From Pseudomonadales bacterium (GTDB lineage Bacteria > Pseudomonadota > Gammaproteobacteria > Pseudomonadales > Halieaceae): a DNA stretch of 64,000 bases. The stretch is taken from NCBI GenBank assembly GCA_024234675.1, contig JACKNU010000007.1, positions 1 to 64,000 on the forward strand, read 5' to 3'. The notes beneath the pieces are model-generated. The model was given only the letters and a program-made list of their open reading frames with translations, had not been told where the DNA came from and searched no databases. The translations under genes and the position numbers were made by a program. Shown one piece after another: positions 45,732 to 55,252 of this stretch; the first letter of the stretch is position 1; every line of letters begins with the position of its first letter.

Positions 45732-47324
45732 ATGAAGCTGGCCACTAGCCACGCAAAAGCCCTGTTGCTGGCGGCCTGCCTGGCCATGCCGGCCCATGGG
45801 CAGCAGGCGCCGCCGGCGAGCGCTGCGACAGACCCGACCCCGTCCATGGACATGGCCGAGGTCATTGCCCTGCTGCAACAGCAGCAAAAGGAACTGGCCG
45901 AGCAACGCCGACGCCTGGACGCGCAAGCGGATAGAATCGCCTCGTTGACGGCGGAGCTGGACGCCCTGCGGGGCCTGCCGGCAGCGGGTACCGAGCCGGT
46001 GATCGCCAGCGCTCCTGCACAGCCGGAAAAGCCGGGCGGGACCCTTCCAGAAAAACCGGGCAAGACCCCGGAGAGTGTACCCGCACCCGCAGTCCCGGAA
46101 GAACCGCCCACACAGGCGGTTGCCGCCGCGGTGGACACCTCCAAACCCGCCAACCAGGGCGAACCGACCGACGAAAAGGCCGTCGCCATCGCCCAGGCGG
46201 ACGACCCCACCCAGGACCTGCTCAGCAGTTTCCCCGGCGCATGGCGACTCCCGGGCACCGATTCGGCCTTCAAGGTCGGCGGCTTCGTGAGGACGGCGAT
46301 TGTCCTCAACTGGGACGTACTGGAAATACCTGACCGCTTTATCGTGGGGTCGATACCGGTGGGCACCTACAACGACGAGAACGCGGCGCAATCCAGTATC
46401 ACCGCGGACCAGTCCCGCCTCAATTTCGACTTCCGGGAATCCACCCGGGCCGGCATCCTGCGCGCCTTCATCGAGGGCGATTTCACCGGGGACGGCAATA
46501 CCTTCAAGCTGCGCCACGCCTTCGGCCAGTGGGACCGGGTGCTGGCGGGGCAGACTTGGTCGGCATTCGTGGACACCAACGCCACCCCGGAGGGGGTCGA
46601 TTTCGAGGGCCTGAACGCCCGCATCAACGTGCGCCAGAGCCAGGTGCGTTTCTCCCCTCAGTTCGGGGAACACTTTTCCCTGGAACTGTCCCTGGAGGAT
46701 CCCAACCCGCAGATCCAGAACGGCAGCGGCATTACCCGCATCCCGGATTTCGTTGTCGCCGGCCGCTTCCAGCCGCACCAGCGCCTGCACGTGAGAGCCG
46801 CCCTGCTCGGCCGCCAGATTCGCGGGCAGGAGGCGATACCGGGCAGCAGCGAGGTGGATGGCGGCATCGAGAAGCAGTACGCCTGGGGCTACAGCCTCAG
46901 TGGCAGTTTCAGCACGCCCTACTTCGACAACCGCGACAAGTTCCTGTTCCAGGTCAACAAGGGAGACGGCATCGGCCGCTACGTGAACGACCTCAACAGC
47001 ATCGGCAACTACGACGGTATATTCGACCAGAGTACCGGCGACCTGCAGCTGTTCAATGTATTTGCCACCTACGGCTCGCTGCAGCACTGGTGGGGCAATA
47101 CCTCGCGCTCCAACTTCACCCTCGGCTATGTGGATATCAACAACCCGGGATTTATCGAGGGCGACGCCTACAAGCGCACCATACGCGCCTCTGCCAACTA
47201 TATGTGGAACCCGATACCCAGTGTCGACACCGGCATCGAGTACCTGTGGGGGCGCCGCGAGAACAAGGACGGCGAGCACGGTGACGCCCAGCAGGTACAG
47301 ATGATGATACGCTACATGTTCTGA
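45732..47324 (+). CDS. DcaP-like trimeric outer-membrane porin with N-terminal coiled coil
   Basis: About 530 aa from the ATG at 45732 (a GTG at 45723 is the alternative). The signal peptide ends AHGQ; then a coiled-coil segment (LLQQQQKELAEQRRRLDAQA) and a Pro/Ala/Glu-rich linker (about 90-155) lead into a beta-barrel starting near FKVGGFVRTAIVLNWD and ending in YMF. This layout matches DcaP of Acinetobacter, a channel for dicarboxylates and phthalates. The substrate here is unknown. It begins 27 bp after the fadL-like gene and is likely co-transcribed. Confidence 0.86.
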   Translation: MKLATSHAKALLLAACLAMPAHGQQAPPASAATDPTPSMDMAEVIALLQQQQKELAEQRRRLDAQADRIASLTAELDALRGLPAAGTEPVIASAPAQPEKPGGTLPEKPGKTPESVPAPAVPEEPPTQAVAAAVDTSKPANQGEPTDEKAVAIAQADDPTQDLLSSFPGAWRLPGTDSAFKVGGFVRTAIVLNWDVLEIPDRFIVGSIPVGTYNDENAAQSSITADQSRLNFDFRESTRAGILRAFIEGDFTGDGNTFKLRHAFGQWDRVLAGQTWSAFVDTNATPEGVDFEGLNARINVRQSQVRFSPQFGEHFSLELSLEDPNPQIQNGSGITRIPDFVVAGRFQPHQRLHVRAALLGRQIRGQEAIPGSSEVDGGIEKQYAWGYSLSGSFSTPYFDNRDKFLFQVNKGDGIGRYVNDLNSIGNYDGIFDQSTGDLQLFNVFATYGSLQHWWGNTSRSNFTLGYVDINNPGFIEGDAYKRTIRASANYMWNPIPSVDTGIEYLWGRRENKDGEHGDAQQVQMMIRYMF

Positions 47325-47411
47325 TTCGAATGGCAATATGCCCGCAGAAACGCCCATGACGTTAAAGCCGCGCACCGGCATAATACGCCCTTTTTTCCTC
47401 GGAGAGCCCCC

Positions 47412-49163
47412 ATGAGATTGCACACAGTCACAGCGGCCCTGTTACTGCTGGCGCCATTTGCCCAGGCGGGCACCCTGACCGTGAAAAACCCCCAGGGCCA
47501 GCCACTGTCCCCGGCCATGGTCACCCAGACCCCCCTGCAGCAGCCCGCGGCCGACCTGAGCGACGACGGTTACGCGCCCCACGGCGTCACCAACACCAGC
47601 GCCGCGGTAATCACGCGCTACACCAATGCCGCCGGCGAGGTCACCTTTGCCGCTGCGGAGGAGCCCGTGCGCTACCGCCTGCGCGCCCAGGGTTACGTCG
47701 ATGCCTATGTGGACGCGGCCCAGGGAGAGGTCATCCTGCAGCCGATGACCGCCGAGCAGGAGATTGCCAGCTACCCGTCCAACGTGTGGCTGTCGCAACT
47801 GGACTTCGGCGGCGATGCGGCACTGAAGGAAACCTTCCAGCTCAATTGCGCCTTCTGTCACCAGCAGGCATCGCCCTTCATGCGCAGCGAGCGCACCGAG
47901 GAGCAGTGGGTCAACATCATCGAGCGCATGAACACCTACGGTGCTCGCCTCCCTACCGACGACCACCAGAAGGTGGCGAGCCTGCTGCGCGAGGAGTATC
48001 GCGACCTGCGCGAGCACCCGGAGCAGGTGCCCAAACCGCGACCCTGGGACGCCTACCTGGCGAACTATGAGTTGACCGAGTGGCCCATCGGCGACGGTTT
48101 CTCGCAGATGCACGATTTCCTGGTACACCCCAACGGCTTCATCTACATCGGCGACAACCTGTTCGACCGCATCTACCAGCTGGACCCGGACAGCGGCGAA
48201 TACACGGTGTACAAGGTGCCCCACGACGAGGACATGGGCCTGGGCGGCATCATGGGCAATCGCTTCAAGGTATTCCCGAAGATGTACAACTACATGGGCG
48301 TGCACTCCTTCGCCTACTCGAAGCAGGACGGCAACATTTTCATCACGCCCTCCATGCAACAGGCACTGCTGGAGTTCGACATCGACAGCAAGCGGTTCAT
48401 TACCCACGAGATGCCGGAGGGCTATTACCCCCACACCATCCGCGTGGACGACCAGGACCGGGTGTGGTTCACCCTGGCGCTGTCCTCCCAGGTGGCGATG
48501 TTCGACCGCACCAGTAAGACCTTCACCTTCTACGACCTGCCGGCGCGGGGCGTGAAGGAGTGGTTTATCCTCAAGTCCCTGCCCATCATGTTCAGCATCG
48601 ACCCGGAAAACCGCCCGCAGCCGTCGCCGGATCGCGAGGGCACCGGCCTGCCCATGCCCTACGGCATCGATATCACCCCTGATGGCAAGGTCTGGGTAGC
48701 GCGGCTGTACGCCAACGACCTCGCGATGATTGACCCCGAGACCGAAGAGGTCACGATGATCGACTTTCCCTACAAGGGGCCGCGCCGGTTGCGCGCGGAC
48801 GCCGACGGCAACCTGTGGATCGTGGCCTTCCAGGACTCGCTGCTGGTCAAGTACGACCCCGCGAAGAAGAAGTTCAGCAGCTGGGAGCTGCCGGTCATAA
48901 ACGAGGTGCCCTACGCCCTCAACGTGGACCGCGAGCGCGGCGTGGTCTGGGTGAACGGCAACCAGTCCGACACCATCCTGGCATTCGATATCGCCGACGA
49001 AGACTGGCAGGTATTCCCGATGCCGCGCCAGCGTTTCTTCACCCGCGACATCGAGATTTCCGAGGAGGACGGGGCGGTGTACACCACCAACTCGCACTTC
49101 CCCACCTGGCAGACGGAAGGCGGTGTACCCACCCTGCTGCGCATCACCCCGCTGGAGGACTGA
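47412..49163 (+). CDS. Periplasmic c-type cytochrome fused to a Vgb/NHL-like beta-propeller
   Basis: 583 aa with a signal peptide (LLLLAPFAQAG). After a carboxypeptidase-regulatory-like beta domain (about 20-110) comes one c-type heme motif CAFCH (146-150). A propeller follows with repeats such as PYGIDITPDGKVWVARLYAND and RRLRADADGNLWIVAF, resembling virginiamycin B lyase or SMP-30-type propellers. It probably carries electrons or senses or oxidises a substrate beside the two PQQ enzymes. The next gene starts 4 bp after its stop. The exact activity is unknown. Confidence 0.82.
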   Translation: MRLHTVTAALLLLAPFAQAGTLTVKNPQGQPLSPAMVTQTPLQQPAADLSDDGYAPHGVTNTSAAVITRYTNAAGEVTFAAAEEPVRYRLRAQGYVDAYVDAAQGEVILQPMTAEQEIASYPSNVWLSQLDFGGDAALKETFQLNCAFCHQQASPFMRSERTEEQWVNIIERMNTYGARLPTDDHQKVASLLREEYRDLREHPEQVPKPRPWDAYLANYELTEWPIGDGFSQMHDFLVHPNGFIYIGDNLFDRIYQLDPDSGEYTVYKVPHDEDMGLGGIMGNRFKVFPKMYNYMGVHSFAYSKQDGNIFITPSMQQALLEFDIDSKRFITHEMPEGYYPHTIRVDDQDRVWFTLALSSQVAMFDRTSKTFTFYDLPARGVKEWFILKSLPIMFSIDPENRPQPSPDREGTGLPMPYGIDITPDGKVWVARLYANDLAMIDPETEEVTMIDFPYKGPRRLRADADGNLWIVAFQDSLLVKYDPAKKKFSSWELPVINEVPYALNVDRERGVVWVNGNQSDTILAFDIADEDWQVFPMPRQRFFTRDIEISEEDGAVYTTNSHFPTWQTEGGVPTLLRITPLED

Positions 49164-49167
49164 GGCC

Positions 49168-51105
49168 GTGCCCCGCAAAGCCGATAGCGCCCTGCTGGCG
49201 GGCGCGCTCCTGCTGGGCGGGCTGGCGCAGGCCGGCGAGCCGCCGGGCTGGCTGTACTACGGCGGCGACCAGGGCGGCCGCCACTATTCCACCGCGCAGC
49301 AGATCGACCGCGACAATGTCGGCGACCTGGAGGTCGCCTGGGTATCGCGCAGCGGCGATGCCGCTGCATACGGCGAGGAGATGGCCAAGACCTCCACCCA
49401 GAGCACGCCCATCCTGCTGCCGCCGGCGGCAGGGGAATCCCTGGTGTACTGCACCCCCTTCAATCGCGTCATCGCCCTGGACCCGGCCAGCGGCGAGCAG
49501 CGCTGGAGTTTCGACCCCGATATCGACCGCCGCGGCGACCGCCCCTTCCGCTGCCGCGGGGTGAGTTACGCCGAAGAACGCCGCGCGGCGCCCGGCGGGC
49601 ACTGCCGGCACCGCATCTATACCAGCACCCACGACCGCCACCTGTGGGCCATCGACGCCAGCGACGGCAAGCCCTGCGCCGGCTTCGGCACCGGGGGCAA
49701 GGTCAGCTTGTACGGCGAGGAAGGACTACAACCCGGGGACGTCAGCAACTCCTCCGCCCCGGTGGTGGCGAACGGGGTGGTGGTGACCGGCTCCACCGTG
49801 ATCGATTTCGCCCGGGCGACCACGCCCCGCGGCTCGGTCATGGCCTTCGACAGTTACAGCGGCAAGCCCCTGTGGCAGTTCGACCCCCTGCTGGGGCACG
49901 CCGACAGCGGCAGCGCCAATGTCTGGGCCCCCATGTCCGTGGACGTGGGCAACGGCCTGCTGTACCTGCCCACCAGCGCCGCCTCGCCGGACTACTACGG
50001 TGTGGACCGACCTGGCAACGATCTGTACGCCAACAGCGTGGTCGCCCTGGACCTGCGCTCGGGGGCGGTGCGCTGGCATTTCCAGCATGTACGCCACGAC
50101 CTGTGGGACTACGACACGCCCGCCCAGCCCATCCTGTTCGAATGGCGCAAGGACGGCCGGCGTATTCCGGCCCTGGCCCAGCTCACCAAGCAGGGCTTCG
50201 TGTTCGTGTTCAATCGCCTGACCGGAGAACCCCTGTGGGAGATCACCGAACAACCGGTGCCGCCCTCGCAGATCCCGGGCGAGCGGGCCTCCCCCACCCA
50301 GCCCAAGCCCATCGCGCCTCCGCAGTTGCTGGACCCCTTCCTGATGCCGGGGGACGCCTGGGGCCTCACGCCCTGGGACCGCGGTGATTGCGCCGAGCAA
50401 CTGGGGGCACTGGACAACCTGGGCCTGTTCACCCCCACCAGCGAAAACCTGACGCTGATGTACCCGGGCAGCCTGGGGGGCGCCAACTGGGGCGGTGGCG
50501 CCCTGCTGGACGACACCGGCATGCTGCTGGTCAACATCAATAACGTGGCCTTCACCGGGCAACTGATTCCCACTGCCGCCGAACCGGCGCCGGGGGAGGA
50601 AAAGCAGGATCACCCCGCCGCGGGTCATCGCATGCGGGTAACCATGCAGGGCACGCCCTACGATATCGAGATCGGCAGCCTGCAGTCATTCCTGGGCATC
50701 CCCTGCAACCCGCCGCCCTGGGGCAAGCTGGTGGCAGTGGACCTGCTCAAGGGCACCATTGCCTGGGAGACGGCCCTGGGTTCGGTGCATGAGATGGGGC
50801 CGGTAACCGCCCCCTTCCACATCGAATGGGGCACGCCCAACCTGGGTGGCGGCATCGCCACCGCTGGCGGCCTGTTCTTTATCGGCGCCACCATGGACCG
50901 GCAATTCCGCGCCTTCGACGTCAGCAACGGCAACACGCTGTGGCAATACACACTACCGGTGGATGCCACGGCCACGCCCATGACCTATGAATACCGCGGC
51001 AAACAGTACGTGGTCATCAACGCGGGCGGCCATCATATGTTCCAGCGAGGCACCGGGGACTACCTGTACGCCTTTGCCTTGCCTGCAAGGGGAGCCAAGC
51101 CATGA
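49168..51105 (+). CDS. PQQ-dependent dehydrogenase (membrane glucose/quinate dehydrogenase type, without membrane anchor)
   Basis: About 645 aa from the GTG at 49168, preceded by GGAG/TGAGG; an ATG further upstream lies inside the previous gene. A short signal peptide (ALLAGALLLGGLAQA) is followed by an eight-bladed PQQ propeller with WxW-dock-like repeats: YYGGDQGGRHYSTAQQ at the start, HDLWDYDTPAQP (region of the catalytic Asp in this family), GGANWGGGALLD, NLGGGIATAGGLFFIGAT and YVVINAGGHHM near the end. This is the catalytic part of mGDH-like enzymes; the usual five N-terminal membrane helices are missing, so it is soluble in the periplasm. The substrate is an unknown alcohol or polyol. 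Confidence 0.9.
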   Translation: MPRKADSALLAGALLLGGLAQAGEPPGWLYYGGDQGGRHYSTAQQIDRDNVGDLEVAWVSRSGDAAAYGEEMAKTSTQSTPILLPPAAGESLVYCTPFNRVIALDPASGEQRWSFDPDIDRRGDRPFRCRGVSYAEERRAAPGGHCRHRIYTSTHDRHLWAIDASDGKPCAGFGTGGKVSLYGEEGLQPGDVSNSSAPVVANGVVVTGSTVIDFARATTPRGSVMAFDSYSGKPLWQFDPLLGHADSGSANVWAPMSVDVGNGLLYLPTSAASPDYYGVDRPGNDLYANSVVALDLRSGAVRWHFQHVRHDLWDYDTPAQPILFEWRKDGRRIPALAQLTKQGFVFVFNRLTGEPLWEITEQPVPPSQIPGERASPTQPKPIAPPQLLDPFLMPGDAWGLTPWDRGDCAEQLGALDNLGLFTPTSENLTLMYPGSLGGANWGGGALLDDTGMLLVNINNVAFTGQLIPTAAEPAPGEEKQDHPAAGHRMRVTMQGTPYDIEIGSLQSFLGIPCNPPPWGKLVAVDLLKGTIAWETALGSVHEMGPVTAPFHIEWGTPNLGGGIATAGGLFFIGATMDRQFRAFDVSNGNTLWQYTLPVDATATPMTYEYRGKQYVVINAGGHHMFQRGTGDYLYAFALPARGAKP

Positions 51106-53084
51106 AACGATTTTTCGGCCTGATCGCGCTGCTGTTGCTGGCCGCGATGCTATTCGTGGGCGGCGCCCTGCTGTTGTCAGACGAGCCACCGCTGAAGACC
51201 ATTGAATCCTTTGCCATGCGCCACGCCGACAAGCTGCCACTGGAATACCTCGGCAAAAAACTGTTCGACAAGCACTGCGCCAGCTGTCACGACAACCCCG
51301 CCATGCACGCCCCCAGCCGCGAGGCCCTGGGAGGCTTTTCCAAGGAGAGTGTCATGGTGGCGCTGGAGTTCGGCAAAATGCAGCCCATGGCCGCCCACCT
51401 GAGCAAAACCGAGCGCGGCCTGATCGCCATCTACCTGGCCGGCTCCGCCCCGGCGGACGAGTGGATCGCGGCGCACCGCTGCGTTGATCCCGCCTCCGCC
51501 GACGCCACCGAATACGTGGCCAACTGGGGACTGGGGGAGCACAACCGGCGCTACCTGCCTACCGACCTGGCCGGGATCGATACCGGCAACGTGGCCGACC
51601 TGGAACTGGCCTGGAGCCTCGCCTTTCCCAAGGTAACCGACATGCGTTCCCAACCGGCCATCGTCGGCGACACCCTGTACTTTGGTGACAAGACCGGCAA
51701 GCTCTACGCCATCGACCGCCATCGCGGTTGTGTCCGCGACTACACCGAGGTGCTCAGCGGCATCCGCTCCGCCATCACCGTGGCGACCCTGAACGACGGC
51801 AGCAAATTACTGGTGTTCGCTGACTCCATGGCGACCATCTACGCAGTGGATCCGGCAAGCCTGGAGACCGTCTGGCAACAGGCCACGCGCATCTACGAGA
51901 CCTCGATCATCACCGGCTCCATCAGCTATCACGACGACCGCCTGTTCGTGCCGATATCCTCCTACGAGGTGGCGGTATCGGGCAGCCCCAGTCACGTCTG
52001 TTGCAAGTCCCACGGCGGGGTGATCGCCCTCGATGCCCGCAACGGCGACAAGCTGTGGGAGTGGCAGGGCACCGCCGACGCCACCCTGCAGGGCAAGAAC
52101 TCGGCCGGCGCCGACATCTATGGCCCCTCCGGGGTCAGCGTGTGGAGCACCCCCACTATCGACGCCAAACGCAAGCGCATCTATTTCGGTACCGGGGAGA
52201 ACCTGTCCCGGCCCGCCACCGACACCTCCGATGCCATCATCGCCCTGGACATGGACAGCGGGGAACTGGCCTGGAAATTCCAGGCGCTGGCGGACGATGT
52301 GTGGAATGCCGCCTGTCTCAACGGCGGCCCCAATTGCCCGACCGACGCCGGCGGCGATTTCGACTTCGGCGCTTCCGTCATCCTGGCGCAACTGGCCGAT
52401 GGCCGTGAGCTGCTGCTGGCCGGGCAGAAGTCCGGCGATGTCTACGCCCTGGACACCGACGGCCAACTGCTGTGGCAGCAGCAGGTGAGCAACGCCGGCA
52501 TCGGCCCCGACCTGCACCAGTCCACCACCAACGGCGGGGTACACTGGGGCATGGCCCTGGCGGGCGAGCGCCTGCTGGTGGCGGCGGCGGACCCGGAGCG
52601 GGTGCGCCCCCTGTATGACCCCAAGCCCGGGCTGCACGCCCTGGATGCGGCCAGCGGCGAGGTACTGTGGTTCCAGCCGGTGACCCGCGGCTGCGAGATC
52701 GCCGAGGAGCACAAGCCCAAGATCGGCCTGGAAAACATGCGCGCCGGCAAGAAGATAGAGCTGGCGGACCAGTACCGCTGCTCCTACTACTACGGCCTGT
52801 CGGCGGCGGTACTGGCCACCGACGACCTGGTATTCAGCGCCGGCCTGGACGGCAAGATCCGCGCTTTCGACATCGCCAGCGGCGAGGTGCTGTGGCAGGC
52901 CGAGACCGCCGTGCCCATCGAGGCCGACAACGGCATCAGCGGCCACGGCGGCGCCATCGACGTCAGCGGCCAGGTCGCGGCGGGCGGCTGGCTGTACGTG
53001 CAGTCGGGCTACTCCATGTTCGGCCAGTTACCCGGCAACGTACTGCTGGCCTATAAAACAGCAGACAGCCCGGCCGGCCACTGA
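51102..53084 (+). CDS. PQQ quinohemoprotein with N-terminal cytochrome c domain (polyvinyl-alcohol-dehydrogenase-like)
   Basis: 660 aa. An N-terminal signal or anchor helix (FFGLIALLLLAAMLFVGGALL) is followed by a c-type heme domain with CASCH (59-63) and Met residues near 93-96 as possible axial ligands. A PQQ-type propeller follows, including HVCCKSH with a vicinal Cys pair (300-301), a feature of PQQ alcohol dehydrogenases, and VHWGMALAGERLLVAAADPE. The heme-first order resembles PVA dehydrogenase (cytochrome) of sphingomonads. The ATG overlaps the upstream PQQ gene stop by 4 bp, so the two dehydrogenases are coupled. It would oxidise secondary alcohols and pass electrons to cytochrome c; the substrate is inferred only. 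Confidence 0.88.
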   Translation: MKRFFGLIALLLLAAMLFVGGALLLSDEPPLKTIESFAMRHADKLPLEYLGKKLFDKHCASCHDNPAMHAPSREALGGFSKESVMVALEFGKMQPMAAHLSKTERGLIAIYLAGSAPADEWIAAHRCVDPASADATEYVANWGLGEHNRRYLPTDLAGIDTGNVADLELAWSLAFPKVTDMRSQPAIVGDTLYFGDKTGKLYAIDRHRGCVRDYTEVLSGIRSAITVATLNDGSKLLVFADSMATIYAVDPASLETVWQQATRIYETSIITGSISYHDDRLFVPISSYEVAVSGSPSHVCCKSHGGVIALDARNGDKLWEWQGTADATLQGKNSAGADIYGPSGVSVWSTPTIDAKRKRIYFGTGENLSRPATDTSDAIIALDMDSGELAWKFQALADDVWNAACLNGGPNCPTDAGGDFDFGASVILAQLADGRELLLAGQKSGDVYALDTDGQLLWQQQVSNAGIGPDLHQSTTNGGVHWGMALAGERLLVAAADPERVRPLYDPKPGLHALDAASGEVLWFQPVTRGCEIAEEHKPKIGLENMRAGKKIELADQYRCSYYYGLSAAVLATDDLVFSAGLDGKIRAFDIASGEVLWQAETAVPIEADNGISGHGGAIDVSGQVAAGGWLYVQSGYSMFGQLPGNVLLAYKTADSPAGH

Positions 53085-53755
53085 TGGAAAAATTCGCGGC
53101 CATCCACCAGCGCGCCGCGCAGCGCAAGGGCGGCCCGGCGGCGCTGGATGAATTGCTCCCCAGGGTCCGTAGCGCCCGCGCCCTGGCGGCTACGACGGAC
53201 GATCGCTGGCTGGCGGAAATGACCCGCTGCGTATTCCAGGCCGGGTTTGTCTGGCAGGTGGTCGATCACAAGTGGGACGACTTCGAGGACGTGTTTTTCG
53301 GTTTCCCGCCGGACAGGATCGTGCTGCTGAGCCCGGAGCAACTGGACCGCTTCAGCCAGAACCCCCGCATAATCCGCAACCGGCAGAAGGTGCTGACGGT
53401 ACAGGACAATGCGCGCTTTCTACTGGAGGTGGCGCGGGAGCACGGCAGTTTCGGCAAGTTCGCGAGCCGCTGGCCGAACTCGGACCTGATCGGCCTGTTC
53501 GCCCACATGAAAAAACACGGCGCCCGGCTGGGCGGCATGACCGGGCAGCGGGTACTGCGCAACATGGGCCGGGACACCTTCGTCATTACCGCCGACGTGG
53601 TGCGCGTCCTGCAGCGCGCCGGCGTCGATATCGGCGCCAACCCCACCAGCAAGCGCGAGCTGTCGCTGGTGCAATCCGCTTTCAACCGCTGGCACGCCGA
53701 ATCGGGCCTGCCCTACAGCCATATCAGCCGTATCTGTGCCTGCTCGGTGGAATAG
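53084..53755 (+). CDS. TAG-like DNA-3-methyladenine glycosylase (HhH superfamily)
   Basis: 223 aa, related to adenine glycosylase (TAG) proteins of the HhH superfamily. It contains WLAEMTRCVFQAGFVWQVVD and GMTGQRVLRNMGRDTFVIT with ADVVRVLQRAGV, similar to the TAG core. It lacks the classical N-terminal CxW and zinc-site features, so enzymatic activity is uncertain. It would remove alkylated bases. Its ATG shares a base with the stop of the upstream quinohemoprotein gene (TGATG), an odd pairing of a repair gene with a periplasmic oxidation operon. Confidence 0.82.
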   Translation: MEKFAAIHQRAAQRKGGPAALDELLPRVRSARALAATTDDRWLAEMTRCVFQAGFVWQVVDHKWDDFEDVFFGFPPDRIVLLSPEQLDRFSQNPRIIRNRQKVLTVQDNARFLLEVAREHGSFGKFASRWPNSDLIGLFAHMKKHGARLGGMTGQRVLRNMGRDTFVITADVVRVLQRAGVDIGANPTSKRELSLVQSAFNRWHAESGLPYSHISRICACSVE

Positions 53756-53891
53756 AATGCGGCCGCTTGTGTGAACCTCGTCACAGACACAGAACCCAGG
53801 GCCCCCCAGGCGCCACAAAGACTAGGTCGATGGCCCGTTTTCCCCCAAACTGGGCACTGACAACAACTACAGCGGCCAGCGAGGAGCCTTG

Positions 53892-54107
53892 ATGAGCGAC
53901 TTCACCATCGACAGACCCGCCAGGGGAAGCTCGGCGGTATTCGAGGCCCGCGAGTGCACCACGACTTACAACGGTATCAACAGGCGCCGCAGCCACCGCA
54001 GGGGCACCACCGACCGTCGCCAGGAATTGCGCTTCGAGTTGGACAAGCCCGACCGTCGCCGTATCGCCGGCCGCCGCCAGGACGATAAACGGCCCACCTT
54101 CTGGTAG
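53892..54107 (+). CDS. Small Arg-rich protein of unknown function
   Basis: 71 aa from the ATG at 53892 with GAGGAG about 7 bp upstream. Over a fifth of residues are Arg (INRRRSHRRGTTDRRQE, KPDRRRIAGRRQDD), mixed with Asp/Glu; there is no signal peptide or membrane segment. The good ribosome site and the lack of a competing frame support a real gene. It might bind nucleic acid, but that is only from composition. It converges with ctaA, with 3 bp between the stops. Confidence 0.6.
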   Translation: MSDFTIDRPARGSSAVFEARECTTTYNGINRRRSHRRGTTDRRQELRFELDKPDRRRIAGRRQDDKRPTFW

Positions 54108-54110
54108 TCG

Positions 54111-55160
54111 CTAAGCGCTGGGACCTTCCCGCACCAGCACGTGGCTGGTATAGAGGGAGGCCGTCAACAACAGCATGGCACCGCCCTGGTGGGCGGCCGC
54201 CAGCGCCACCGGCACATGCAGCAGCAAGGTACTGATGCCCAGCACCACCTGCACCGCCAGGGCCAGCAACAGCAGGCTCACGGCCAACGGGGCTCTTCCG
54301 CCCCTGCCACTGCGATACACGGCCACCGCAAAAACACCGATCAGCAGCACCAGCAGATAGGCGAACATACGGTGGTTGAACTGCACGGTGGTGATGTCTT
54401 CGAACATGTCCAGCCAGGCAGGGGTGCCGGCGTACAGGCCGCGGGGAATAAAGGAATCGCCCATCAACGGCCAGGTACTGTAGGCAAAACCTGCCCGCGT
54501 GCCGGCCACAAGACCGCCCGACAGGATCATCAGGAACAGCAGCCCAACCAGCACCAGCGACCAGCGCCCCAGCGAATTCCCCGTCGCCGCCGCTCGCGCC
54601 CGCGGGGTGAACAGCAGCTCAAACGCCAGCCACAGCATATAGGCGTAGATGGCCACCGCCAGCCCGAGGTGGGCGGTCAGGCGATACTGGCTGACCCGGG
54701 GATTATCCACCAGGCCGCTCTTCACCATATACCAGCCCAGCAGGCCCTGGCAGCCGCCGAGGAAAAACAGCAGCCACAGCCTGGGCATCAGGCCGGGCCG
54801 GATTGCCCCGCGCCAGGCAAAATACAACAGGGGTAGTGCAAAGAGCACGCCTATCAGCCGCCCCAGGACCCGGTGCAGGTACTCGAACATGAAAATGGAC
54901 TTGAAGTCGTCCAGGCTCATGCCCCGGTTGACCTTGCGGTACTCGGGATACAGGCGATACTTGTCGAAGGTTTCCTGCCAGGCCTGCTCCGACAGCGGCG
55001 GAATCACCCCCATCAGGGGCTTCCACTCCACCATGGAGAGGCCGGAATTGGTGAGCCGGGTGACGCCGCCCAGCAGGATCATGCCGAAAATGACGGCGGC
55101 GCAGAACAACAGCCAGGTCGCAACCTGGCGGTCGTGGGCGTTTTGCTGGGACAGCGTCAT
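54111..55160 (-). CDS. ctaA: Heme A synthase (COX15/CtaA)
   Basis: 349 aa with about eight membrane helices. Conserved landmarks are GGVTRLTNSGLSMVEWKP near the N-terminus, EYLHRVLGRLIG (heme-ligand His), QFNHRMFAYLL and HVPVALAAAHQGGAMLLL (further His ligands). It oxidises the heme O methyl to make heme A for aa3-type cytochrome oxidase in the inner membrane. This is the proteobacterial type 2 form. No cta or cox genes are adjacent in the window, but a ferrochelatase gene lies nearby. Confidence 0.94.
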   Translation of the reverse strand: MTLSQQNAHDRQVATWLLFCAAVIFGMILLGGVTRLTNSGLSMVEWKPLMGVIPPLSEQAWQETFDKYRLYPEYRKVNRGMSLDDFKSIFMFEYLHRVLGRLIGVLFALPLLYFAWRGAIRPGLMPRLWLLFFLGGCQGLLGWYMVKSGLVDNPRVSQYRLTAHLGLAVAIYAYMLWLAFELLFTPRARAAATGNSLGRWSLVLVGLLFLMILSGGLVAGTRAGFAYSTWPLMGDSFIPRGLYAGTPAWLDMFEDITTVQFNHRMFAYLLVLLIGVFAVAVYRSGRGGRAPLAVSLLLLALAVQVVLGISTLLLHVPVALAAAHQGGAMLLLTASLYTSHVLVREGPSA

Positions 55161-55252
55161 GGCTTACCTATCCGGCTCCGATCAGGCGCGAAATAATACA
55201 CGATATCGGCCGCCGAGGCAGGCGCCCCGGCGAGCTTAGCAGGACGGGAACC

